Source of the DNA: Firmicutes bacterium UBA1422
Lineage (GTDB): Bacteria > Bacillota > Clostridia > Peptostreptococcales > Anaerovoracaceae
DNA: 64,000 bases
Direction: 5' to 3'
Assembly (NCBI GenBank): GCA_002304835.1
Contig: DBPK01000007.1
Location: 20,282-84,281 of the forward strand
Within the stretch, counting starts at the first letter, position 1, and each line of letters starts with the position of its first letter. The notes beneath the pieces were generated by a model, which saw only the letters and a list, made by a program, of their open reading frames with translations, was not told the DNA's origin and made no database searches. Both the position numbers and the translations under genes were made by a program. This document shows positions 25,017-32,944 of the stretch, in pieces.

Positions 25017-26377
25017 ATGCTCTTCACTCCTTTCCTTTCTCGCACTTCATTGCGCTCTCTGTCTACTGTCTCAAGGTTCTTCTCCATGACTTTGGATCTT
25101 TTTCCGATGTCACCTGCAAGTCGGAGATCTTTTCTGCATACCTTGAGCTTCTCTGTTAGTTCTTTTATCTTTTCCTTGGCTGCGTCACGGTCAGGCTCGC
25201 TGATGTTACGCTTCACCATTTTCCTCAGTTCTTCCCTTTCGCCTGTGAGCTTCTCCACAGTATCCTTTGTTCCTGCAACAAAACTTCCAAGGTCTACATC
25301 GGTCTCGATCTTATTCCTCACCAGAAACTTTGCTTCCTCGCTATACATATCGCATTTGAGAATATCCTCTTTCAGGACTATATGGAGCTTGGTCGGTCTC
25401 TGTGTATACTTTGGCAGATAGCCAAGCTCATAGCAGTACCGAAGGTATAGCTTTTCAAGTCCCGTCCTTCCCATGATCTTATCTATCCTGCGTTTCAAAT
25501 TATAGTTGTTGGGCGTTTTATGCGCCTGCCTGATCCGCTCCGTCCTGACTGACGGGTCGTTGCCGTATACGCGCTCCATGATCCTGTCTTTGGTATACTC
25601 TTCGCCAAGCCTGTATGTCCTTATGCTTTTGTTCCAGCCCGGAGGCACAATAGACCAGTACTTATGCTTTGGATCAAGTTTACAGACATAGCCGCGTTTC
25701 TTCAGCTCGCCCGCAAACTCTTCCATGTTCAGGCTGAGCGATACGGCTTCATCTATAGCCTGCCTCGCGATGTTATATCTTGTCGGCATACCTGCCTGCT
25801 CCATTTTGTATATGTTCATATTCAGTCTTTTCCCTTCCGGCTTTTCTATGATGGACAGGCCATGCTCCTTGCAGAGTCTGTCCGATGTCTCACGCAGGTT
25901 CTTGTATGCTTCATTGCAGAAGTGGAACCTGTTGCCATCACAAAAGGAAACCGAGTTGAATACAAAATGATTATGGAAGTGCTTGGTGTTAAGATGCGTC
26001 GCAACTATTACTTGGAAGCGGTCACCCCATAATTCCCTGGCCAGCTCGACTCCGATCTCATGTGCTTCTGCAGCTGACACCTCGCCTTCTCTGAAGCTCT
26101 GGTAACAGTGACCGGCAACTATGCCGCCCTCTTTGCCAAACCTCATCTTGACCGTATCGAACTGATCCTTGGCGGCAGTCACATTACAGTTGATGCCTGT
26201 AGTGTAAAACTGCAGGTCTGTCTTCTCTCTGTTGGACGCGTAGTCTATTACATCAGAAAGAGCTTTATCATTTGCTATCGGTTCAGTCTCCCTGTTCTTT
26301 GTCTTCTCAGTATCCTCTACATAAGCTAAGGAAACGGATGCGTTTCCTCTTATCCGCCAGATCCTCGTTACTGCCAT
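25013..26377 (-). CDS. MOBP-type relaxase (MobA/VirD2 family)
   Basis: A 454-residue relaxase. The N-terminal domain has the probable nicking Tyr in DVIDYASNREK, and the metal-binding histidines in HLNTKHFHNHFVFNSVS (about residue 140), typical for the MobA/VirD2 family. Residues 300-450 are coiled-coil-like. It should cut one strand at oriT and lead it into the recipient. Its gene overlaps mobC, and oriT lies just beyond mobC. Confidence 0.93.
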   Translation of the reverse strand: MAVTRIWRIRGNASVSLAYVEDTEKTKNRETEPIANDKALSDVIDYASNREKTDLQFYTTGINCNVTAAKDQFDTVKMRFGKEGGIVAGHCYQSFREGEVSAAEAHEIGVELARELWGDRFQVIVATHLNTKHFHNHFVFNSVSFCDGNRFHFCNEAYKNLRETSDRLCKEHGLSIIEKPEGKRLNMNIYKMEQAGMPTRYNIARQAIDEAVSLSLNMEEFAGELKKRGYVCKLDPKHKYWSIVPPGWNKSIRTYRLGEEYTKDRIMERVYGNDPSVRTERIRQAHKTPNNYNLKRRIDKIMGRTGLEKLYLRYCYELGYLPKYTQRPTKLHIVLKEDILKCDMYSEEAKFLVRNKIETDVDLGSFVAGTKDTVEKLTGEREELRKMVKRNISEPDRDAAKEKIKELTEKLKVCRKDLRLAGDIGKRSKVMEKNLETVDRERNEVRERKGVKSI

Positions 26378-26697
26378 CTCTTATCCACCTTGTCAGGCCT
26401 TAGATACTCTCGCTCTATCTTTGCCTGGAGCAGGTGGAGGCTCCTGGCTTCATCTTCAAGGATCGACTTTGCTTCTTCCGAATGCGTGCCTGCCTTTCTG
26501 CTTAATTCATCAGCAAGTTCGCGAAGATTGTCCATGTCCGCAAAGAACCTGTCGTCCGGCGCTTCTCTTGGGATGAACCCTGCAATGAGCATCCTTATAT
26601 ATCTTGACTCCGTCATGCAGGCATTCTTCGCCTTCTTCTTAAGATCCTCTGCTTCCTTCTTATTCATCCATATCTGTTTCTTTATGCTTCGTTTCAT
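26368..26697 (-). CDS. mobC: MobC relaxosome accessory protein
   Basis: A 109-residue protein with a ribbon-helix-helix start (KKQIWMNKKEAEDLKKKAKN) and the MobC motif SRYIRMLIAGFIP. It helps open DNA at oriT for the relaxase. It is the first gene of the mobilisation operon, behind AAAGGAC, and adjoins the inverted repeats of oriT. Confidence 0.88.
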   Translation of the reverse strand: MKRSIKKQIWMNKKEAEDLKKKAKNACMTESRYIRMLIAGFIPREAPDDRFFADMDNLRELADELSRKAGTHSEEAKSILEDEARSLHLLQAKIEREYLRPDKVDKRWQ

Positions 26698-26728
26698 TTG
26701 CCTGTCCTTTCATATTTCTGTAAGTTAA

Positions 26729-26801
26729 GGCGCAGCGGTATGCTGCGCCCGGGGTCTCAGGGGTATCCCCTGCATATCCTGCGTGAGGGAGTGCGTACTC
26801 C
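26729..26801. other. origin of transfer (oriT)
   Basis: Three closely spaced inverted repeats precede mobC: GGCGCAGC/GCTGCGCC (26729-26749), CAGGGG-TAT-CCCCTG (26758-26772) and GGAGT/ACTCC (26788-26801). Between the second and third lies TATCCTGC (26775-26782), which fits the RP4-type nic consensus (YATCCTG/Y); the nick would fall after 26781 on the plus strand. Location next to mobC and the relaxase supports this. Confidence 0.78.
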
Positions 26802-26847
26802 TGAATGCTTTGCTTGCTAAAGATAGCGGAAACACTTTTCCTGCTGT

Positions 26848-27453
26848 CTACCTTTCCATTCCGGCTGATTTTTCTCTTCCTTTAGGTTCCGTCTTGACTA
26901 CTTTTATCCCTTCAGAAGTCCTGAAAAACTCTTCCGGGCTCTTGAACATTTCGGTGTATTTCTTCTCCATGTCCGGCGGAAGCGACAAGAATTTCTCGCT
27001 TTCTATGGGCGCGTAGCAAATAAAAAAGGTGCCGGACATAACGTCCAGCAGGCACCCGTCTTCGCCGTAAATCGCTCTGTTCGGAGGCAGTCCCATGAGC
27101 TTTCCTTCCTCGTTGCACACTATGGCAACATCGTCTTCGAATGGCATATATTCCTCTATCATGCCTCCGACTGCATTCTGCATTGACTCAAGACTGTCAT
27201 TCATCTCGACCATTTCTGCTTTTTCTCCCGGCCTTACAAGCAGCACTTTCATAGTGTCTGCTTTCGAAAAGCTGTCGCCTTCTGACAGTGCAAGGCTACT
27301 TCCGTTGTCCCACGCCACATGGATCTGACCTATATCATCTACTGATGTCACCGTCCCTCTAAGTCCATTCGGCATTTTATCCTCTCCTGCCATCTCACTC
27401 AGCACCACTCTGGTACCCTTCATATATTCTTCTGATAATCTTTCAGCGTTCAT
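26848..27453 (-). CDS. DUF4314-DUF3846 fusion protein
   Basis: A 201-residue two-domain protein. Residues 12-55 match DUF4314 (GTRVVLSEMAGEDKMPNGL, then IGQIHVAWDNGSSLAL), a small beta-barrel; residues 65-160 match DUF3846 (KVLLVRPGEKAEMVEMNDSL). Both are found in ICE and plasmid leading regions, just beside oriT, as here. Function unknown. The start is ambiguous among three in-frame ATGs and overlaps the end of the primase gene. Confidence 0.75.
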   Translation of the reverse strand: MNAERLSEEYMKGTRVVLSEMAGEDKMPNGLRGTVTSVDDIGQIHVAWDNGSSLALSEGDSFSKADTMKVLLVRPGEKAEMVEMNDSLESMQNAVGGMIEEYMPFEDDVAIVCNEEGKLMGLPPNRAIYGEDGCLLDVMSGTFFICYAPIESEKFLSLPPDMEKKYTEMFKSPEEFFRTSEGIKVVKTEPKGREKSAGMER

Positions 27454-28405
27454 AGCTATCATTCCTTTCATGTTTATCCTTCAGCATCCTATGCGTATGC
27501 ATAAGCTCATCGTTCATGTCTTTTCCGTATTCCGGCGGCTCGTCCCTTATCCTGTAATCACTTCCAAGGACTCCTGCGAGAGACTTTGCCATGCTTCTCC
27601 CGACTTTGTCATTATCAAGATGGAAGGCTATCTCATTCACATCCTTATGCCGGTCAATGAACATAGAAAGTGCTGCAGGCACTTTGACTCGTGACAGATC
27701 GGCACTCGGCTGATACACTCCTGCAAGAGAAAGCATATGGTCTTCAGGCATTCTCCCTGTCCTCATCTTTTCAAGTGTCGCAAATGACAGAAGGTCTATA
27801 GTGCTCTCAAAAACATGGACCGCACTTCCTTTTCCTTCGATACGGAAGCTGTATCTCTTATCGCTTCCTGCGGCATCTCCCATGATCCTCGCAGGTTTCG
27901 TTGCTCGAAAGCTCGCATACCTTGCTGTTCCGCTTTCATCGAATCCAAGGAATATGCAGTTCCTGTGTGGCACTGACTCATAGATCAAACCTTTTTCTAA
28001 GCAGCGTTCTACGAGGTCTCTATCGATCCCACGATCTGTGAGATAACGGATCACCTGATTATTGGTGCTGTTTCTCTCCGGAAGAAGCAGTTTCTTTTCC
28101 TTCTTTTCTTCTTTTGGTTGTACTAAAAAAGGAAGGCTTCTGCCCTCCGCGTTCAGTATCATCCCCACAGCTTCTGTGAATGGATGACCTCTTACTTTTA
28201 CCAGATAGTCAAGCGCCGATGCTCCGCCGAATCCTCTCGACCACCACATCCACTTGCCGTTTGAGATCGACATACTGTCGTGCGTCCTGGTCGAGTAATT
28301 CTCACCGGACACTTTGACCAGATCTCCCGGATCACACAGTCTGAGATACGTCAGAAGATCCATCTCACGCGCCTTTTCTACCTGCTCATTATCGTAATAT
28401 GGCAT
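27443..28405 (-). CDS. Toprim-domain primase-like protein (DUF3991)
   Basis: A 320-residue protein starting MPYYDNEQVEKAREMDLLTY behind AGGAGG. The N-terminal part has a DnaG/zinc-finger-like DUF3991 fold (WMWWSRGFGGASALDYLVKV) and the C-terminal half a Toprim domain (AVHVFESTIDLLSFAT and SMFIDRHKDVNEIAFHLDND with the DxD-type acidic pair). Such proteins synthesise primers for the strand that enters the recipient or for ICE replication. It lies in the leading region near oriT. Confidence 0.85.
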   Translation of the reverse strand: MPYYDNEQVEKAREMDLLTYLRLCDPGDLVKVSGENYSTRTHDSMSISNGKWMWWSRGFGGASALDYLVKVRGHPFTEAVGMILNAEGRSLPFLVQPKEEKKEKKLLLPERNSTNNQVIRYLTDRGIDRDLVERCLEKGLIYESVPHRNCIFLGFDESGTARYASFRATKPARIMGDAAGSDKRYSFRIEGKGSAVHVFESTIDLLSFATLEKMRTGRMPEDHMLSLAGVYQPSADLSRVKVPAALSMFIDRHKDVNEIAFHLDNDKVGRSMAKSLAGVLGSDYRIRDEPPEYGKDMNDELMHTHRMLKDKHERNDSYER

Positions 28406-28424
28406 TACATTTTTCCTCCTTCCA

Positions 28425-28450
28425 ATAAAAAAGGACGCCGGTAGGCGTCC
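28425..28450 (-). terminator. terminator after the helicase gene
   Basis: Minus-strand perfect 7-bp stem GGACGCC/GGCGTCC with a TACC loop followed by TTTTTTATT. It is 20 bases upstream of the primase start codon. Confidence 0.85.
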
Positions 28451-28487
28451 AATGTATACCATTTAAAAGCGAAACACCATTTTAAGT

Positions 28488-31205
28488 TTATGACAAGTTT
28501 AGTGAAGATAAGTGTGCCAATAAGTAAGCATCGGCATTAGAATTTTTAGCATTCAATCTTTCAAGAACAGCGTGCTCTGTTTCTGGACTCCAATATATTT
28601 TTAATCTTTCTTTTGCTCGTGTAATAGCAGTATAAAAAATATTGTGAGTGATACGTTCTTCTACCTCATTTGTAATTACTATTTTCACTGAATTAAATTC
28701 TAAACCTTGTGCTTTGTGAATAGAGACCGCGTAAGCAACCTGAAACGGCATCACTGTTGAATCATTGTCCTCGTCATCTTCATCGGTACTTCGGTGTTTA
28801 TTAACATTAAAGCCAATAATAGAATGTCCTTTTTCAGATTCTCCCAAAAGGACAAATTCATACCCCTGAGCATCAAGTTCATTAATTGATTTATCGAGTT
28901 CAATGCTGAAAAATATTCTTTTTTCTTCAACAATAATATCACTAATTCTCCCCTTTGAATTGTTATGAATAACAGGCGAAAATCTGTTTGCCTCGTTAAA
29001 CAAAATAGGATCCCCCACTTTATAAGTGTTAATCCCCCATCGTATACTTTCATTTGAATTATTACTTTGAAGGAATCTATTGACATTGTTAATTCCGTAT
29101 AATCCATCATAATTAAGGCACAGGATAATCTCATCATCTTCAGTATGTTCAAATATTGATTCATCCAATTTCGTTGTAAAACCGTATTTTACAAGCGGTT
29201 CTAAAATAGAATCATCAACATTGCGTACGCGATCCCATACTGTGATTAGTTCATCTTTTGTAGTACGGAATGGGTGCTTTAGTTCAAAAACAGCAGTACG
29301 CGGTACAAACTTTCGTACTATTTCAAACCAATTCCCGAAATAGATTGATTCAATCTGAAAAGTATCTCCAACAAGAACTATCAATTGAAATTTTGCCTTT
29401 TCTAAAATTTTTTTCATATCAGCATTACTTACAGTACTACATTCATCTATAAATAAAATGTCACATTCTGTATCATAATTACTAGAAGAAAGAAACTTTG
29501 CTATTGTTCCAAACAAACTATTCCCTGTTGTCACCTTTCTTCTCATATTCTCAACGGCAGGATGTGTATTTGCAAGATACATTTTCCTTTTATCTGCCCA
29601 AAAATTTGAAATGTGCTTAATTAGTGTTGTTTTCCCTGTCCCTGCTGATCCATATATCAATGCCACTCGTGATTCTGAAAATAATTGCCGCAATGCTTCT
29701 TTCTTATTGTCATCATCTATCTCATATGCGTCAGTAGTTAGCCATGAATCAACCGAATTTGTATAATGTGCTATTCCAGATGAAGAAAGTTTTTGAATAG
29801 TTTCAATAATTTCGGTGCTGTCCTCAACATATTCTTTAATATAAATGTACCCTTCAAAACTCTCAAGTCTACGATTCTGATGTTTATAATACAGCAATCC
29901 ATTATACTTTCTAATTAGTCCATCAATATCATCAAAGTCTTGAATATCATCTTTTGGAGTAAATAGTTTCCCCTCAGTTTCAGTATTGTTTTTAATAAAT
30001 CTCGCAAAAAGCTCATGTTCGCGACCGTCAATTGGGATTGACTCAAACAAGTCATAAATCCTAGGGTTATGCCTTACTAAAGATGTACAATATGGCATTT
30101 TATCAAACGGAATACAACTATAGCTTAAATACAGATTCTCTAATCTATCGCATTGTTCCCCATACAGTTGTTCCTTTATTATTCTATTGTTCATGTTATA
30201 TAGCAAATATCTTATTATATTAGCACCCGGTTTTGTTTTGATAATAATATTCCTACATTCATCAAGAAGTTCAAATATCTTTATTGCCTGGCTACGTGAT
30301 GTGACTGTTGCTTTTACAGAATCATAATAAACTTGACCACATGTTACCAATTCCGTTAGTGATATTTTCCCTTCTGTAAGGAATTTCATCAATTCACCGT
30401 ATTCGCTTAAGGATGTGCTTATCTGCATACGTCTACCGAAAATCTCAGAAAAATTCTGGAACTCACATGGCCTTATAGAAACTGTCCACCCTTCAATAAC
30501 TTGAATTGTCATACTTTTATCCAGTATATTTATTACATCATCATGTATATTGAATTTTACGGCATAATTACTGACTATTTCATGTTTTGTAAAAGCAATC
30601 ACCCGATCAAATTTACTGGTTTTTGCATTTGCATCAGTGAAAGTTACTTCATAGTAAATCCGATTATTTACAAAAAATGGCTTGATCTTCTGAACATAAT
30701 ATCGATCATCATAGTGCCCTGCTTTACAATCCCTACTTGGATTCTCAATTATCATAGCAATTCTTGCATAGTAATCCGATAATTCCTTGTCGGTATCTAT
30801 AGGAAAATCCTGAATATTATTGAGAATTTGCATATCATATTTTGTATCAAGAAAGTTTTTTATTCTTAGCAGATACTCATAGTATTTTAGCATTAAGCGT
30901 TCTGATCCATCTTTATTCACGGTATAATGTGAAACGGATTTCTGTAGCATTTTATGAAACCTGCTAACAAATCTCATGTCGCCATGTGCTGCAATTTCAT
31001 TTAATAATTTTTCCCTTTCATCATAATCATTTGGATCAATGTCTTTGCCATTTGACATGGCTTTCATAGCAACATATTCAACAAGATTTCTTATTTGGCT
31101 CAATATGTTTTGGCTCAATATTCCTCTTTCTTCCAAATCAAACTTTGAAATATTCTCACAAATTACATTGTCTGTATTTATAATAGCTTCATCTATTCTT
31201 AGCAT
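28488..31205 (-). CDS. RecD/Pif1-like SF1 helicase with long unknown N-terminal region
   Basis: A 905-residue protein; the ATG at 31205 behind GAGG is preferred over a GTG five codons upstream. Residues 1-500 show no family I know. Residues 530-900 are an SF1B helicase: Walker A YGSAGTGKTTLIKHIS, Walker B ILFIDECSTVSNAD, motif III LIVLVGDTFQIESI and the UvrD_C_2 end AYAVSIHKAQGLEFNSVKIV and FYTAITRAKERL. It is AT-rich compared with the flanking ICE genes, has its own promoter with a large inverted repeat and its own terminator, and sits between two backbone genes, so it is cargo. A role in phage defence is plausible but not shown. Confidence 0.8.
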   Translation of the reverse strand: MLRIDEAIINTDNVICENISKFDLEERGILSQNILSQIRNLVEYVAMKAMSNGKDIDPNDYDEREKLLNEIAAHGDMRFVSRFHKMLQKSVSHYTVNKDGSERLMLKYYEYLLRIKNFLDTKYDMQILNNIQDFPIDTDKELSDYYARIAMIIENPSRDCKAGHYDDRYYVQKIKPFFVNNRIYYEVTFTDANAKTSKFDRVIAFTKHEIVSNYAVKFNIHDDVINILDKSMTIQVIEGWTVSIRPCEFQNFSEIFGRRMQISTSLSEYGELMKFLTEGKISLTELVTCGQVYYDSVKATVTSRSQAIKIFELLDECRNIIIKTKPGANIIRYLLYNMNNRIIKEQLYGEQCDRLENLYLSYSCIPFDKMPYCTSLVRHNPRIYDLFESIPIDGREHELFARFIKNNTETEGKLFTPKDDIQDFDDIDGLIRKYNGLLYYKHQNRRLESFEGYIYIKEYVEDSTEIIETIQKLSSSGIAHYTNSVDSWLTTDAYEIDDDNKKEALRQLFSESRVALIYGSAGTGKTTLIKHISNFWADKRKMYLANTHPAVENMRRKVTTGNSLFGTIAKFLSSSNYDTECDILFIDECSTVSNADMKKILEKAKFQLIVLVGDTFQIESIYFGNWFEIVRKFVPRTAVFELKHPFRTTKDELITVWDRVRNVDDSILEPLVKYGFTTKLDESIFEHTEDDEIILCLNYDGLYGINNVNRFLQSNNSNESIRWGINTYKVGDPILFNEANRFSPVIHNNSKGRISDIIVEEKRIFFSIELDKSINELDAQGYEFVLLGESEKGHSIIGFNVNKHRSTDEDDEDNDSTVMPFQVAYAVSIHKAQGLEFNSVKIVITNEVEERITHNIFYTAITRAKERLKIYWSPETEHAVLERLNAKNSNADAYLLAHLSSLNLS

Positions 31206-31240
31206 TTTATGTAACCTCACTTTTGTAACATTATCTTTAA

Positions 31241-31276
31241 TTGACCATGTGATAATTAATTATATCACATGGTCAA
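31241..31276 (-). promoter_or_regulatory. helicase promoter inside a 14-bp inverted repeat
   Basis: Perfect arms TTGACCATGTGATA (31241-31254) and its complement (31263-31276) are separated by eight bases. On the minus strand an extended -10, TGATATAAT (hexamer 31259-31264), overlaps the upstream arm; the -35 is weak. The repeat should be an operator for a dimeric repressor, which is not encoded next to it. Confidence 0.65.
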
Positions 31277-31302
31277 ATTCCAAAGTTGTATACTTGGGCG
31301 TT

Positions 31303-31584
31303 TTATCTCTCCCACCCTTTCGATTTCTTTTCCGTGAATTTTGCCATAGCAGCTTTTTCTCTGCCGTCCATGAGTCCTCTAAGTGACTGCATGTCATCTT
31401 CAGAAAGCGTTATGCCTCTTGACATGTGTTCATGATCCGGATCCCAATCACGGATATCGTACTTGGCCGGGCCTTCGTTCCAGGAAACTACATTAATCTC
31501 CTTCTGCCAGCCGTTCTGATATTTTGCTATTACTCCAACATGCTCTATGACCTCGAATGAGATCTCATTTCTTTTGTTTTCCAT
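31303..31584 (-). CDS. PC4/YdbC-like single-stranded nucleic-acid-binding protein
   Basis: A 93-residue protein (start MENKRNEISFEVIEHVGVIA behind GGGAG). The sequence KYQNGWQKEINVVSWNEGPA followed by KYDIRDWDPDHEHMSRGITL is the PC4-like fold of the YdbC family, known to bind single-stranded DNA. It is well conserved in ICEs of this type and could coat the transferred strand or act in replication. It lies downstream of radC in the same operon. Confidence 0.82.
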   Translation of the reverse strand: MENKRNEISFEVIEHVGVIAKYQNGWQKEINVVSWNEGPAKYDIRDWDPDHEHMSRGITLSEDDMQSLRGLMDGREKAAMAKFTEKKSKGWER

Positions 31585-31606
31585 TTTGTTTTCTCCCTTC
31601 GTTTTC

Positions 31607-32104
31607 TCAACGTTCCATTGCTTTTGACATCTTTGAAGACGTGTGGTCATCAAGAAGACCTTCCGCCTTGAAGCTCATCATCTGGCCGCTCTCGCCTGCC
31701 ACTATGATATGATCCACCATCTTTATATCAAGCATCCTTCCGCATTCTGCAAGCCTTCCAGTGACTTCCCTATCCTCTGCGCTTGCTATAGGGGTGCCTG
31801 ACGGGTGATTGTGGATCGCGATGAATGCAGCTGCATTTGAAAGTATGCTGCTCTTGAACACCTCTCTCGGGCTCACCATAGATGAGTTGAGTGTCCCTAC
31901 GCTGCAGACATTCATGTTGATCACCTGTCCGTTGGACTTGAGATTAAGTATAGCAAAGACCTCTCTGTCATAGTCCTTCATCTCATTTGCGATTACATCA
32001 AGCACGTCCTGCGGCGAGCTTATGGGCTCCGCACTGTAAAGAGAAGGCTCTTTTACCATGCGGATATTGACCACCTTTATCTCATTTTCTTTCTGCTTTG
32101 GCAT
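31607..32104 (-). CDS. radC: RadC-family JAB/MPN domain protein
   Basis: A 165-residue RadC-like protein lacking the N-terminal helix-hairpin-helix of full RadC. The JAMM metal site is intact: AAFIAIHNHPSGTPIASAED with the HxH and distal Asp, followed by LDIKMVDHIIVAG. Short RadC proteins are common on ICEs and plasmids; their activity is uncertain (once linked to DNA repair). It overlaps the upstream 45-codon gene. Confidence 0.88.
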   Translation of the reverse strand: MPKQKENEIKVVNIRMVKEPSLYSAEPISSPQDVLDVIANEMKDYDREVFAILNLKSNGQVINMNVCSVGTLNSSMVSPREVFKSSILSNAAAFIAIHNHPSGTPIASAEDREVTGRLAECGRMLDIKMVDHIIVAGESGQMMSFKAEGLLDDHTSSKMSKAMER

Positions 32105-32219
32105 GCGATGTCACCTCCTGTATATCAAACGACAGCACAGTGCCGCCGGGAAGATCTTCTATGATCTTCTTCACTTCATCAAGGTTCTTTACCTCAATAG
32201 TCTTCTCCTTCTTGTCCAT
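32082..32219 (-). CDS. 45-residue small ICE protein
   Basis: A 45-codon frame (MDKKEKTIEVKNLDEVKKII, then EDLPGGTVLSFDIQEV) with a strong AGGAGG site. It overlaps the end of the upstream gene by 26 bases and the radC start by 23. The balanced composition and ribosome site suggest a real gene. Function unknown. Confidence 0.65.
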   Translation of the reverse strand: MDKKEKTIEVKNLDEVKKIIEDLPGGTVLSFDIQEVTSHAKAERK

Positions 32220-32460
32220 AGAACTCATCCTCCTTTTCTGTTTCCTTTGGCAGATCGTCAGTCCCCTGTCCCAGGTAACTTATGACCTTGTGCTTTTTCA
32301 CCGCATCCTGCAGCTCCGTTATTATGTGGATCTCGGATACCGTCACTCCCTGCATGGACAGTATGTCCTGTATGCTGAGTGTGGTAAGCTTCTTCTCAGT
32401 GTCCACTTTCATGTCTATCAGCCTGTTCAGCGTCCTTACTGTCTGCTTGTCCATTCCCAT
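32194..32460 (-). CDS. small helical ICE protein (88 aa)
   Basis: An 88-residue protein (MGMDKQTVRTLNRLIDMKVD) with an acidic tail ending in EEDEFYGQ-type residues. The middle SIQDILSMQGVTVSEIHIIT may form a helix-turn-helix. The start is taken at the ATG 11 bases after GGGAG; a TTG eight codons upstream is possible. It overlaps genes on both sides. Function unknown. Confidence 0.6.
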   Translation of the reverse strand: MGMDKQTVRTLNRLIDMKVDTEKKLTTLSIQDILSMQGVTVSEIHIITELQDAVKKHKVISYLGQGTDDLPKETEKEDEFYGQEGEDY

Positions 32461-32566
32461 TCTTTTTTTCACTCCCTTCCTCAAGTATTTTCTTCATGCA
32501 GTAACCGCAGAAAGGAGCATCGTGGCTCCTGTATCTGCAGTTATCGGGGCAGTTTTCTTTCTTCAT
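32396..32566 (-). CDS. cysteine-rich 56-residue ICE protein
   Basis: A 56-codon frame starting two bases after the stop of the upstream gene. The N-terminal half carries CPDNCRYRSHDAPFCGYC, five cysteines and a His in a zinc-finger-like arrangement; the C-terminal half overlaps the next gene in another frame and is likely disordered. Similar Cys-rich short proteins occur in this position of related ICEs. Function unknown. Confidence 0.62.
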   Translation of the reverse strand: MKKENCPDNCRYRSHDAPFCGYCMKKILEEGSEKKNGNGQADSKDAEQADRHESGH

Positions 32567-32568
32567 GT

Positions 32569-32892
32569 CTACCGCCCCGCTTCCATCATTTTCTTTCCAT
32601 AGTCAGTAAATGCGTACCAGTTCGTATGATCGAACCTGTTGTCATTGAAACAGCCCTTCCTGATATATCCCTTGCCCGCAAGTACATTCACGGCATCCTT
32701 TGCCATATGGATGCTGAGATACGGGAACTCGCCCGTCATCATCCTTACTGAGCATCTGTACCAGCATCGTCCGTGCCTTTCAAGCACGCCGTCTCCATCG
32801 CCGTCATCCTTCAGGTGATCCCAGAGGAATTCTGCGATGACGGCTGCGTTGACTCCGCACTTTACCGCTATGTCATTTCTGAATCCTGTCAT
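32569..32892 (-). CDS. winged-helix protein of the ICE
   Basis: A 107-residue protein with a strong site (AGGAGG). It reads as a winged helix of the type found in replication or phage accessory proteins: NAAVIAEFLWDHLKDD, then MMTGEFPYLSIHMAKDAVNV (helix-turn-helix) and GYIRKGCFNDNRFDHTNWYA (wing). It is conserved in ICEs of this kind next to the adhesin gene. Role in replication or regulation is inferred. Confidence 0.65.
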   Translation of the reverse strand: MTGFRNDIAVKCGVNAAVIAEFLWDHLKDDGDGDGVLERHGRCWYRCSVRMMTGEFPYLSIHMAKDAVNVLAGKGYIRKGCFNDNRFDHTNWYAFTDYGKKMMEAGR

Positions 32893-32905
32893 TTCATCCT
32901 CCTGT

Positions 32906-32932
32906 TAAAAGAGGCGACACTTAAGCCGCCTC
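32906..32932 (-). terminator. terminator after the adhesin gene
   Basis: Minus-strand stem GAGGCG/CGCCTC with a 10-base loop containing CTTAAG, followed by TTTTAAC. The U tract is short. Confidence 0.6.
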
Positions 32933-32944
32933 GATACTTTTGCA

